A stretch of DNA of 64,000 bases from Bettongia penicillata ogilbyi (GCA_023548195.1 JAJHZJ010000061.1:5290297-5354296), one strand, 5' to 3'. Shown: positions 47,839 through 58,879, counted from the first letter of the stretch. Notes: a model not told the origin generated them from the sequence alone. Numbers and translations: made by a program.

Positions 47839-49254
47839 TTTTTTAATCATGACTTTCAGGTAGTCCAATAATTTTAAAATTAAACCTCCTGGATCTATTT
47901 TCCAGATCAATTGTTTTTCCAATGTGTCATGTTGCCTTCTGCTTTTTCATTCTTTTGGTCTTATTTTATTGCTTCTTGATTTCTTATAAAGTCATTAGTT
48001 TCTATTTGCTCAATTCTACTTTTTAAGGAATTATTTCCTTCAGTGAGCTTTGGTACCTCCTTTTCCATTTGGTCACTTCTACTTTTTAAGGTTTTTTTTT
48101 CCCCTCAGTGAATTTTTGTGCCTCTTTTTCCATTTGGCCAATTCTGTTTTTCAAGGTATTCATTTCCTCATTGGCTTTTTGTGCTTCTTTTAGCATTGGC
48201 CAATTCTATTTTTTAAGGTGCTATTTTCTTCAGTATTTTTTGGTATCTCCTTTATCAAGCTTTTGACTTTCTTTTCATTATTTTTTTATATCACTCTCAT
48301 TTTTCTTCCCAAGTTTCTTCTACCTCTCTTACTTGATTTTCAAAATCCTTTTTGAGCTCTTCCATAGCCTGAGACCAATTCATATTTTTTGAAGACTTTG
48401 GATGGTGGAGCTTTGACTTTGTTATCTTCTTCTGAGGGCATGTTTTGATTCCTTGTCACCATAGTAGCTTTCTATGGTCAGAATTTTTTTCTATTGTTTG
48501 CTCATTTTTCCAGTCTATTTTTTTACTTTTAACTCTTTGTTAAAGTGGGGCTCTGCTTCCAGGATGGAGGGTGTATTGTCCCAAGCTTCAGGGGTTTTTG
48601 TGCTGCTGTTTTCAGAAACACTTCTAGGGACCTGCAAGTTTTCAGTTCTTCCAAGGAGGTATGATTCAAGGAGAGGTGTTTACTACTCTCCTGGCCTGTA
48701 CTCCATTCTGTGAGTGATCACACGCACTCTTTTCTGCCCTGGGACAGTGATGAGGGTTGCTGTTTTACTGCAGCTACTAGCTATGGTGTGCTAGTTTTCC
48801 TTCTCTTTCTGGGACTGTCACCCGACTGTGACCCAGATCTGAGTATGGGCAAAACAACAGAGTCCTACCCTCTGTGCCAGCAAAGAGACCCCTGTAATCT
48901 CCTAGTGATCAGCTGTTCAACTTCCTTATTTTCTCTGGGCTGAGAGCTCTGGAAGCAGACACTGTTGCTGCTGATTCAGTCACTCCCAAGGCCTGCTCCT
49001 GGTTTTCTGGGGCATGGTCTTTGCTAGCATGACCTGTGCTGGAATGTGCTCCATTCTCATCCAAGTATATACCTTTCCTGCTAACCTTCTAAGCTGTCTT
49101 TGTAAAATTATTTCACTCCATCCTTTTTTGGGTTCTGCCTCTCCAGGAATTGTTTTACGGCATTATTTAAAGGTGTTGGGAAGGGTTTGAGGGAGAGCTC
49201 AAGCAAGTCATTGCCTTTTCTCTACCACCTTGGCTCCACTTCCCTCTCTTCCCC
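47839..49254 (-). mobile_element. HAL1-like element, copy E (5' end present, stops inside ORF1)
   Basis: The element starts at the high end with 'ggagccaaggtggtagag', the family's 5' end, and runs through the 5' UTR (48510-49250) and ORF1 (start codon at 48503-48505). It ends after 'ctgaaagtcatgatt' plus eight A, where the intact ORF1 reads 'agccatgatcaaaaaaagagcc'. The 3' UTR and the C-terminal half of ORF1 are absent. TAATGTCTT at 47830-47838 and 49255-49263 is a likely target duplication. An early TAG after four codons and several other lesions mark it as old. Confidence 0.75.
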
Positions 49255-49684
49255 TAATGTCTTAAAGGAAGCAAATAAATTTTGTTGTGATATTAAGTCC
49301 ATCCCAAAACTATCTGAATCAGTTCAGCTGAGCTAGTGCCTAAAGACAAGGTTTCTGAGGAAGGATGTCACTACCTAGACAACTCAGTAATTTATGCCTT
49401 CAAACTCTGAAGGCAGTTTCTCCTTCCCCTTTCATTCAATGGTAGGAAAATAGAGCATCTGGGAGGGCAGTTAGAAGTACTGACTTCAAGAACTGTGATG
49501 CCTAGAACCATAGAAAGTGTGTTCAATGAAGGTGACATGAAAATACTTCAGGATCTCCACCTATTTTCCAATAACAGTGGGTGGAAGCTTATAGTCTTCG
49601 GGGGGCAGTATCACCTCATCTTTCAGAGACAGTTCCATACATTTCAAATCATCAGGTTTGTGTAGTAGCTCTTGTGAATAGGAA

Positions 49685-49890
49685 GGTCATAAAATCGTAG
49701 ACTTAGAGCTGTGAGGGACCTTAGAAGTCATCAGGTATAACTATCTCATTTTATGAATGAGAAGGCTGAGACCCAGTGAGATTAAAGTACTTGCCTGTGA
49801 TCACATGGCAACTAACTGAAAGGGCCAGGATGAGCCCTAGTGCTCTGATTCCCAGTCCAGTGCTCATTCTATTGTACCATGCACCAATCC
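49685..49890 (+). repeat. MIR-related SINE
   Basis: 'aatcgtagacttagagctgtgaggga', 'cattttatgaatgagaaggctgagacccag', 'acttgcctgtgatcacatgg', 'gccaggatgagccc' and 'attctattgtaccatgc' are in order. Confidence 0.7.
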
Positions 49891-50539
49891 TCTAAAATAG
49901 CTGAATCTGACTGAACAGTAAGTACCCTGGATGGAAGAGAGAACCCCACAGTCATAGGACTAGCAGGATACCAAAGGAAAGTTCTAGATGGTAACTGGTT
50001 GCCTGAAAAAGAAAGAAAAATAAGGAGAAAAAATTGCAGCAATTACAATCCCAAATATTGGGGAAGAAAAGAGATATTTAGTTCAATTCATGAAAGAATT
50101 CTGGCAGCTATGGATGATTTGGGGCTGGAAAAAATATGCTCCTGGCCAATTTTTGAAAAATACCTTGACTGAAGCACACTCAAAGTAACACTGATGTGCA
50201 CACTTCTCCAGCTTAATATTGGAATACCAAAAGAGGGACCAAACACAGAACCAAGAGAGAGATAAAGGTGTTGTTAAGAGGTGACAGAGCCTAAGCATTT
50301 GGGAGCTGGCCACCAATAGTGAGCTCCTCTGGATTGTCACCACAGAGCACAGCATAACCTCTGCTTCAGGACTCTATTCATATTTCTGTTAACGAAACCA
50401 TTATATTTCCAGCACTCAAAGTTGAAAACCACTGAATGATCTTTTACTTTTTCCTTTCTCATGCCCCTACCAAATTCAGTCACTAAGTCTATTATTTCTA
50501 CCTTTGTAATATTTCTCACATTCATTCCCTTCTCTCCAT

Positions 50540-50830
50540 TCTCACTGTCACCACCCTAGTTCAGATCCTTAATAGTTCTCACATTGTATTCCTCATTAAC
50601 TGTTTTGCTTTAATCTCTGGCCACTCCAGCCCACCATTGTGCCTTCTTCCATATAAATCTTCCTAAACCACAGCTCTGGTTTTATTGCTCCCTATTCAAA
50701 AGCCTCCTATGGCTCCCTATTGGAGTGGAAGCCCATTTGAAGGAATGTACTCTTTCTGACTTCAGTTTTGTATTCCTGACTTAGTGTAATGCCCTGCACA
50801 AAGCAGACAATTAGTATATGTCTAATTGAA
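50540..50830 (+). repeat. L2 LINE fragment
   Basis: 'atcttcctaaaccacagctctg', 'agcctcctatggctccctattgg', and the 3' text 'gtaatgccctgcacaaagcagacaattagtatatg'. Confidence 0.75.
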
Positions 50831-50849
50831 TTTTTGTCATTTAATCAAG

Positions 50850-51240
50850 TTAATATTTATTAAGCACCTACAATGTTCTAGGCATTATGCTAAGCACTAG
50901 GGATACAAAGAAAGGGAAAAAATTTCCTGATCTCAAATGACTCATTCACAGTTTGATGAGGGAAACAATATGCAAATGACTGTGCAAGCAAGATACCTAC
51001 AGGAGAAATTAGAGATATCCTCAGAGAGAAATCACTAAGGTTAAGGAGGACTAGAAAAGGCATCTTGCAGAAAGTAGGAATTTAGTTGAGACTTTGAAGG
51101 AAGTCTAAGAAGCCAGGAGGCAGAAATGAGGTGGAGTGTTCCAGGCGTGGGGGATAGCCAGGGGAAATCCTGGGAGCTGGGAGCTGGGAGATGGCATGTC
51201 ATATACAAGACAAGCAAGGTATGGAGGTGAATTGTTGAGA
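50850..51240 (+). repeat. Ancient non-coding repeat family, well-preserved member
   Basis: The family entry 'ttaagcacctacaatgttctaggcattatgctaagcactagggatacaaag' is clear, then 'gttgagactttgaaggaagtc', 'gagtgttccaggcgtgggggatagcc' and 'gatggcatgtcat'. Confidence 0.65.
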
Positions 51241-51784
51241 TTTCTTAGCATTCAAGACCCTCCATTATAGTATTTGTTTCCATCCTGCCTTGCTAGACCT
51301 ATCTTTTACTACTGTATATCATGCATCCTCCATTTTTGGTCAAATAGGACTTTTCCCTATTCCCCAAACATACTCTTAAGTATTGCTATTTCTGTGTCAA
51401 AATAGATGACTACTACTCATTTTTTTATGATTCACATAGGAACTAAAGAGACTGCCAGAAGGAACCAAGTAGCATTGCCAAATTCATAAAGTCTGAATCT
51501 GAAAACCACAGGGATACAAGCAGTGGTTTCTTCATTGCTACCCATTAAAAAGAAAAGGATAAAGAATTTTTTAAAAATGATCTGGAAAGTAAACAGCTAA
51601 GAATATGTTATCTAAGAATGATATTTGAATTTCTAGATGACAATTTAAAATTACAGGAATGCCAGTTTCCTAGCTAGGGATAGAGTCTACCTAAGGCTGA
51701 TAAAGTTTTATTTGCCTGGTAAATTTATGCTATATTTGTAATTTATACTGTATTATCATCTAAGAAAGGGAGATGAACATCATA

Positions 51785-53235
51785 TCAGTTCATATTCATT
51801 TTATTCATGAGGCTATCCATTCATCTGGTTCTCTGCTACCCCTTTTCCTTGTGCCTTTAATCTTTTCCAGCCACAGTGTCTTTTCCAATAAGCCCCATCT
51901 TCTCATTATGCGGTCAAAGTATTTGAGCTTCAACTTCAGAATCTGACCTTCTAATGAGCAGCCTGAATTATTTTCTTCAAGTATTGATTGATTTGGCCTC
52001 CTTACTCTCAGAAGTCTTCTCCAGCACCACAGTTCAAAAGCATAGATTCTGTGATGCTCAACCTTTTTTACAATCCACCTCACAGTCATATATTGCTACT
52101 GGAAAAAGCATAGCTTTGACTATACCAGCAAGGTGATGCCTCAGCTTTTTTAGTGTGCTGTCCAGATTTGCCATAGCTTTCCTTACAAGGAGGAAGAATC
52201 TTTTAATTTTATGACTGCAGATGCTGTCTGCAGTGATTTTTGAGTCGAAGAATATAAAAATCTGACACCACTTCCATTCTTCTCCCTTTATTTGCCAGGA
52301 AGTGATGGGACCAGTGCCAAGATCTTAGCATTTTTCATGTTAATTAAGCTTCAAGCTAGATTTTATACCCTCCTCTTTCACCAAGAGGCTTCTTAATTCT
52401 TCTTTACTTTTGCCATCAGAGTGGTAACTGCATATCTGAGATCATAATTTCCCCAACCTCCTTAATTCTGACTTTTGATTCATCCAGCCTGACATTTCAC
52501 ATATTGTACTCTGCATATAAGTTAAATAAATCATTTGAATTTTTGACAACTTATAGCCTTGTAATGCTCCTTTTCCAATCTTAAACGAATCAGTTGTTCC
52601 ATGTTTGTTTCTAACTATTGCTTCTTGGCCCACATATAGTTTCCTTAGAAGACAAGTAAGATGATCTGGTACTCCCATCTCTTTGAGGACTTGCCATATT
52701 TTGTTGTGATCCATACAGTCAGAGACTAGTGTAGTCAATGAAGCAGAAGTAGGTATTTTTCTGGAACTCCCTTGTTTTCTCCATAATCCAGTGAAAGTTA
52801 GCAACTTGGTCTCTAGTTCCTTTGCTTCTTCAAAAACAAACCTGCTCTTCTGGTAATACTCAATTCACATAATGTTGAAGCCTAGCTTGCAGAATCTTAA
52901 CCATAATCTTGCTAGCATGTGAAATAAGCCTAATTTTTGGCAATTTCAATACTCTTTGGCATTGCCCTTCTTTAGGATTGGGATGTAGCTAATCTTTTTC
53001 ACTCCAGTGCTTTCCAAAGCACAGTGTTATGATTTCCAAATTTGTTGGCATATTAAGTGCAGTCCTTTAACAATATCATCTTTGACAGTTTTAAATGACT
53101 CAGCTGGAATTCCATCATTTCCCCTATCCATATTGTTAGTAATGCTTCCTGAGAACCATTTGACTCCACTGTCTAGGACATCTGGCTCTAGATCAGTAAT
53201 GACACCATGTAGTTTTCAGTGATGTTAAGATCCTT
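51785..53235 (-). repeat. BovB-like RTE element, 3' part (reverse transcriptase to C terminus)
   Basis: Minus-strand pieces follow RTE/BovB ORF order. A reverse-transcriptase part at 52442-52804 contains CMDHNKIWQVLKEMGVPDHL and KLYVGQEAIVRNKHGTTDSF. A C-terminal part at 51805-52089 contains FELWCWRRLLRVRRPNQSIL and LKLKLKYFDRIMRR. Text at 52870-53220 corresponds to the segment just before the reverse transcriptase. Stops and frameshifts are present, so it is dead. The element continues at 55997 beyond the HAL1-like insertion. Confidence 0.85.
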
Positions 53236-54039
53236 TTTTTTTTTAATAAAAATTTATTTATTTAACTTTTTACATTCATTTTCACAAAATTTTGGGTTCC
53301 AAATTTTCTCCCCTTTTATTCCCTCCCCCCCACCCCAATACATCGAGCAATCTAATTTTCCCTATCACCAATCTGCCCTCTCTTCTATAATCCCTCCCTT
53401 CTCTTGTCCCCATCTTCTCTTTTGTCCTGTAGGGCCAGATGACTTTCTATTCCCCATTAACTGTATTTCTTATTTCCTAGTAGCAACAACAATACTAAAC
53501 AGTTGTTCCTAAAACTTTGAGTTCCAAATTCTCCCCATCCCTCCCTCCCCACCCATTCCCTTTGGGAAGGCAGGCAATTCAATATAGGCCATATCTGTGT
53601 AGTTTTGCAAATGACTTCGATAATAGTCATGGTGTGTAAGACTAACTGTATTTCCCTCCATCCTATCCTGCCCTTCATTCTTTCTATTCTGTCTTTTGAT
53701 CCTGTCCCTCCCCGAGTGTTGACTTCAAATTGCTCCCTCCTCCCATTACCCTCCCTACCATCACCGCCCCCCTTGCTTGTATTGTAAGATAGGTTTTCAT
53801 ACCAAAATGAGTGTGCATTTTATTCCTTCCTTTAGTCGAATGTGATGAGGGTAAACTTCATGTTTTTTTCTCAGCTCTCTTCCTTTTCCCTCCACTATAA
53901 AGTCTCCTGCTTGCCTCTTGAATGAGATATAATTTACCCCATTCCATTTCACCCTCTCTCCTCCCACTACATTTCTCTCTCACCATTTACCTTAATTTCT
54001 TTTGAGATATGGTCCCATCCTATTCAATTCACTCTGTGC

Positions 54040-54125
54040 TCTCTGTCTCTGTATGTCCATGCATGTGTGTATGTGTGTGTGCATGCACGCGTGTACGTGT
54101 GAGTGTGTGTATGTGTGTGTGTGAT
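54040..54125. repeat. (TG)n microsatellite inside copy D
   Basis: An interrupted TG/TATG/GCATGCACGCG array, at the position equivalent to 12600-12705 in copy A, between the ORF1 stop and the 3' UTR. Confidence 0.9.
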
Positions 54126-54289
54126 CCCATCAACTACCCAGATACTGAAAAATTTTAAGAGTTACAAATATTGTCTTTCCATGTAGGAATGTAAACAGTT
54201 CACTTTTGGTAAGTCCCTTATGACTTCTCTTTGCTGTTTATTTTTTCATGCTTCTTCTCATTCTTGTGTTTGAAAGTCAAATTTTCTTT

Positions 54290-55357
54290 TCAGCTCTGGT
54301 CTTTCATCAAGAATGCTTGAAAGTCCTCTGTTTCACTGAAAGACCATATTTTTCCCTGAAGTATTATACTCAGTTTTGCTGGGTAGGTGATTCTTGGTTT
54401 GAGTCCTAGTTCCTTTGACTTCTGGAATATCCTATTCCATGCCCTTCGATCCCTTAATGTAGAAGCTGCTAGATCTTGAGTTATCCTGATTGTATTTCCA
54501 CAATACTGGAATTGTTTCTTTCTAGCTGCTTGCAATATTTTCTCTTTGACCTGGGAATTATGGAATTTGGCCACAATGTTCCTAGGAGTTTCTCTTTTTG
54601 GATCTCTTTCAGGTGGTGATTGATGGATTCTTTCAATACTTATTTCGCCCTCTGGTTCTAGAATCTCAGGGCAGTTTTCCTTGATAATTTCATGGAAGAT
54701 ATTATCTAGGCTCTTTTTTTGATCATGGCTTTCAGGTAGTCCCATAATTTTTAAATTGTCTCTCCTGGATCTATTTTCCAGGTCGGTTGTTTTTCCAATG
54801 AGATATTTCACATTCTCTTCCATTTTTTCATTCTTTTGGTTTTGTTTTGTGATTTCTTGGTTTCTCAGAAAGTCATTAGCCTCCATCTGTTTCATTCTAA
54901 TCTTGAGAGAACTATTTTCTTCAGTGAGCTTTTGAACCTCTTTTTCCATTTGCCTAGTTCTGCTTTTGAAAGCATTCTTCTCCTCATTGGCTTTTTGAAT
55001 CTCTTTTGCCAATTGAGTGAGCTTATTTTTCAAGGCGTTATTTTCTTCAGCATTTTTTTGGGTCTCCTTTAGCAAGGTACTGACGCGTTTTTCATGCTTT
55101 TCTTGCATCTCTCTCATTTCTCTTCCCAGTTTTTCCTCCACCTGTCTAACTTGATTTTCAAAATCCTTTTTGAGCTCTTCCATGGCCTGAGCCCACTGGA
55201 CATCCACCTGGGATATCTGGGATACAGAGGCCCTGACCTCCAAGTCTTTCCCTGATGGTAAGAATAGTTCCTCATCATCAGAATTGAAGGGCGGGAACAC
55301 CTGCACCCCATCAAAGTAGCTCTCTATGGTCTTATTTTGCTTCCTTTTTCTGGGCAT
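54290..55357 (-). CDS. Intact ORF1 protein of HAL1-like element (355 aa)
   Basis: An L1 ORF1-type RNA-binding chaperone; in L1 this protein forms trimers that coat the RNA and help target-primed reverse transcription. Start ATG at 55355-55357 follows a long 5' UTR. Residues 1-16 are basic then NKTIESYF (a PCNA-box-like motif, residues 8-15). An acidic stretch follows at about 27-32. A coiled coil spans about 55-195, with two clear 21-residue repeats near 112-153. The RRM-like domain starts near 198 with RRDNLKIMGLPESHD. The C-terminal domain at about 255-350 contains QFQYCGNTIRITQDLAAST, DRRAWNRIFQKSKELG and ITYPAKLSIILQ. No stops or frameshifts occur, unlike copies A, B and E. It would need an L1 reverse transcriptase supplied in trans. 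Confidence 0.93.
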   Translation of the reverse strand: MPRKRKQNKTIESYFDGVQVFPPFNSDDEELFLPSGKDLEVRASVSQISQVDVQWAQAMEELKKDFENQVRQVEEKLGREMREMQEKHEKRVSTLLKETQKNAEENNALKNKLTQLAKEIQKANEEKNAFKSRTRQMEKEVQKLTEENSSLKIRMKQMEANDFLRNQEITKQNQKNEKMEENVKYLIGKTTDLENRSRRDNLKIMGLPESHDQKKSLDNIFHEIIKENCPEILEPEGEISIERIHQSPPERDPKRETPRNIVAKFHNSQVKEKILQAARKKQFQYCGNTIRITQDLAASTLRDRRAWNRIFQKSKELGLKPRITYPAKLSIILQGKIWSFSETEDFQAFLMKDQS

Positions 55358-55996
55358 TTTCCCAGCCAGTTACTTGACTTCTGAGATTCCTCTGCACCCC
55401 TGCCTAGATCTGCCCAGCTAGTGCTTGGGGTCTGAGATTCAAATGGGCTTTTCGTGGCAGGCGGGGCTGCTATTCAATGTGAGCTTAAGTTCTGGTGCTT
55501 GGGTGAGGGCAGGGCCACCTCCCAGGCTCAGCTCCCTCAGGGGGTTTATGCAGAGACCTTCTGTAATGGAGCTCCTGTCTGCTCGGGGAGTCCCAGGCCG
55601 CCGCCGCTGCCTCTGCTGCTGCCTCCCAAGGGGGCCTGAGCCAAGGAGACACCCCTCTCAGCCAGCCCAGATGTCTCTCTCACTGACTTGTAGCGTCTGT
55701 GGGCTGAGAGACCTTCCTGGCCACTGGAGGTTCCGTCCCTGAAGCCTGCTCCGATCCGCTCCTCTGGGGCCATGGCCAGGGCAGCACAGGGGGTGGACTC
55801 CACTTTCCGGGGCACAATGGACTCCTGGGGACCGCTCTCCAGGGCTCTCTGGAATGGAAATCTTTTCCACTGTGTTTCTGTGCACCTTGCAATGCTCCAG
55901 AATTCGTGGGGAGTTCTTCTTGCAGGAAATATATGGGCTGTATGTTCGGAGCTAGCATACATGAGTTTTTCTACTCCGCCATCTTGGCTCCACCCC

Positions 55997-56720
55997 TAAG
56001 ATCCTTCTTGTATAGTTCTTTTGGATATTCTTCTAAATCTCTTCTGCTTTGATTAAATCCCTACCTTTTTTTATTTTTATCATGCCCATTTCTGCATGAA
56101 ATTTATCCTTGATATCTCTAATTTTTGAAGAGGTCTCTTGTTTTTCCTATTTTGTTGTTTTCTTCTAATAATCTGCATTGCTCATCTGAATTAAAATCAT
56201 TCATTTTCATCCATTGAAGCTCCCTGACACCCATAAGATATAGATGTTTAATCTTTCTACCTCCTGTATAACCACATCCTGCTTTTCTTGGTTCATAGGT
56301 CTGACGTTCCAGGTTCCTATGAAGTATGGGTTTTTATAGCGTTGGACTTTCCTTTCATTGCCAGACACATTGGCAGCTGAGCTTCCTTTTGGCTTTGACC
56401 CAGCTGCTTCATTAGTACTAGAGCTACTTGTAGTTGTCTTCTGCTCTTTTACACTAGCATATTGGACACTTTCAGACCTGCGGGGCTTACCTTCTGATGA
56501 CATCTCTTTTAGCATTTTACTGTAGTATCCATGGGCCTTTCTTGGCAAAGGTACTGGAATGGTCTGCCATTTCCTTCTCCAGTGGATCATCTGTTGTCAA
56601 AAGTCTCCACTGTGACCTGTCTGTCTTGGGTAACCCTATATGGCATAGCTCACAGATTCATTGAACTATACAAACCCCCTACCACAATAAGGCAGTGATC
56701 CAGGGGATCTCAAATACATA
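55997..56720 (-). repeat. BovB-like RTE element, 5' part with internal deletion
   Basis: Minus sense begins near 56720 with 'ggatcactgccttattgtgg', the BovB 5' region, passes 'ctggagaaggaaatggcag', and enters ORF2 with GTWNVRPMNQEKQDVVIQEVERLNI (56220-56310). At about 56200 it jumps to text that in BovB lies far downstream, so most of the endonuclease domain is missing. It then runs to the HAL1-like insertion at 55996. Confidence 0.8.
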
Positions 56721-56724
56721 CAAA

Positions 56725-57440
56725 TGCCTAAAATTTAGGCAACAATCAAGAGGAACTAGAGATCCTAAGAGAAGGATGTAATTTTGATCTTGTAGCAATC
56801 ACTGAGGTTTGGTGGAATGAAACTCATGATTAGATTATGGCTACTCTATTCCAAAGAAATAGAAGAGGTAAAAGAACAGAGATGTTGTTGTATATTAAGA
56901 AGATACACTGACATAAGAAAATTCAGGAACCAAAGAGGGAACATTTTGTGTGAAAATCAATGAAAGGAAAAAAATAGAAATGATTTTATCTTTGGAATAT
57001 ACTGAATATTTAGACAGAAAGAAGAAGAAAAAAAATCAGCAGTTTAGGAACCAAATCACAAATCTGGTATAGAAGTATTACATTGATAGGGAAAGGAGGG
57101 GCTTCAGTTATCCAGATATTGGCTGCAGTCTTCTCTCTTCCAATAGGAGAGGTAATATCTTCTTGACTTGCCTTAATAAAATTTCATCTTTTAAAAGGTA
57201 GAGGAATCAATTCTATTCTCAAAACTACACAGAGACAAATTTAGTCTTGATGTGAAGAAAAATCTTTTAACAATTAGAGTAATCCCAGTGTTACCTTGGG
57301 AGGGAGTAGGTTCTCTTCTATTGGAGATCTTCAAACAGAAACTATGTAACAATACGTGGGGTATGTGGCACTGGGTATTCTTTTTCAGATATTGATTGAA
57401 ACAGATGGGCACTCATGTCCCTTCCATCTCTAAGTTCTAT
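56725..57440 (+). repeat. CR1/L3 LINE remnant
   Basis: A plus-strand endonuclease-region text ('cttgtagcaatcactgaggtttggtggaatgaaac', then 'ggcttcagttatccagatattgg') and a typical CR1 3' end ('acaaatttagtcttgatgtgaagaaaaatc', 'ggagatcttcaaacagaaact', 'ccatctctaagttctat') lie close together, so the middle is deleted. Confidence 0.7.
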
Positions 57441-58879
57441 CTACCTTATAAGATAGTTATTTATGAACATTCTCTTTCTTTGTTGACTTTAAGCTCCTCA
57501 TGATTTATTGTCTTTTCTTTTGTGCTTTGAATATAGTGGCTTATGCAAATATGTCTACATCTATGACCCTATGAATCAGAATGTGATCTCCGATGATCCA
57601 AACTGAAACCCATCCTTTGACTCCCCATCTTTGTGACTGCTCTTCTTATCTTCCCATGTTTGATATAGTGGGTGCACCAACATGCTGGGGACCTTCCTCA
57701 CTTTCTCTTACCACTGTAAGGATACCAGTGAAGCACACTAGCTATCAACTGGTTTTACCTCATTCTTGTCATGTTTTTTAATAAATCAAATATCTCTCTG
57801 ATGTTCTCCTTTACTCCAATTCTTTTCAGGAGCTTTCCATTTGTTATGTGTTGTAGTCTGTTCTTTCCACTGTCTTCTAAATGCTGCTCATCTTTAATAC
57901 TTCAGAGACTGCAGTATTTCAAGATCTGTGGCCATACAACATTGGTATAATATCAGTGTCAAAAAGATGAGTTTTAGTTCAGTGAAAATTTTGAAGTCAT
58001 TAAAGGAGCTTTGCAATTTCCCAAAGGCAATTAAGTCTGTTCTCCACAGGAAATGACTCATTACTAGAGTGGGAATCTTTCTTGAATCAGTTGTCTATAT
58101 AGTCAAACCACCAACTTACTGAGTAGAGATAAAAATGAACAGAATCAAAATGAAGTTAGAAGAAAGAAAAAGGAAAATAGAAAATAAGATAGGGCATCAA
58201 ATTAAAACAAATCCAATCTAACCTACCAAATAAGTTATTGAAAACAAAAAATAAGATATTGATGGAAAAAAGTTTATAGACACTGATGGCAATAATTTCA
58301 TGCAGAAGTTTAAATGATATCATTTAACTGATTTGACTATAATGAGGAATTCCAAAGTGACTTAAATGCCTTTTGGCAAATACTTGACTTACTTGTCATT
58401 CACAAAAATATACAGCCTAGGGAAACAGAAGTTTATTATACTATAAACTCATTTATAAAAATCTGATAGAGAAGGATAATGGAAGATATTGAGTGTTGTT
58501 ACATCATAAAATACAGAAAAGCGGTGGAACAAGTTTGAAAGACATTTTGGCAAGAGACCCCAACTAAGCAAAGTCAGTCTAAGGGTATTTAAGCACGAAA
58601 CTAAAAAGAAGATGCCAAATAGAAGAAAGATAGAAAGGATTTACAAAGTTAAAAAAAAATTCCCATTTACATAAATATTTATGAAAATGATATGCATGTG
58701 CCCCAAGGGAAGAAACAGACTTTCAAAAGTGGTTTTCCATAGTAAGATACATCTTTATCATCACAAATATATCAAATGAATAAAAGATATAGAGAATACA
58801 AGATCTGCTCTTATAGTCTGTTTATTATAGTTTATTGACTATGTGATCCCTTGTTCCAAAGTCTATTGGTATGGAACTT

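Larger units (their letters stand above)
53236..55996 (-). mobile_element. HAL1-like ORF1-only retrotransposon, copy D (full length, intact ORF1)
   Basis: The 5' end reads 'ggtggagccaagatggcggag' at the high edge. A GC-rich 5' UTR (55358-55996) leads to ORF1 (54290-55357), then a (CA)n array, 3' UTR and an A-rich tail at 53236. TAAGATCCTT is repeated at 53226-53235 and 55997-56006. ORF2, which in an autonomous L1 would follow ORF1, is wholly absent. The insertion splits a BovB-like element, whose sequence resumes exactly on both sides. Confidence 0.92.

Noticed and set aside
55546..55962. 138-codon and overlapping frames upstream of ORF1 in copy D
   Set aside because: They are in the GC-rich 5' UTR, overlap on both strands, and are not shared in frame with copy A; by-products of composition.
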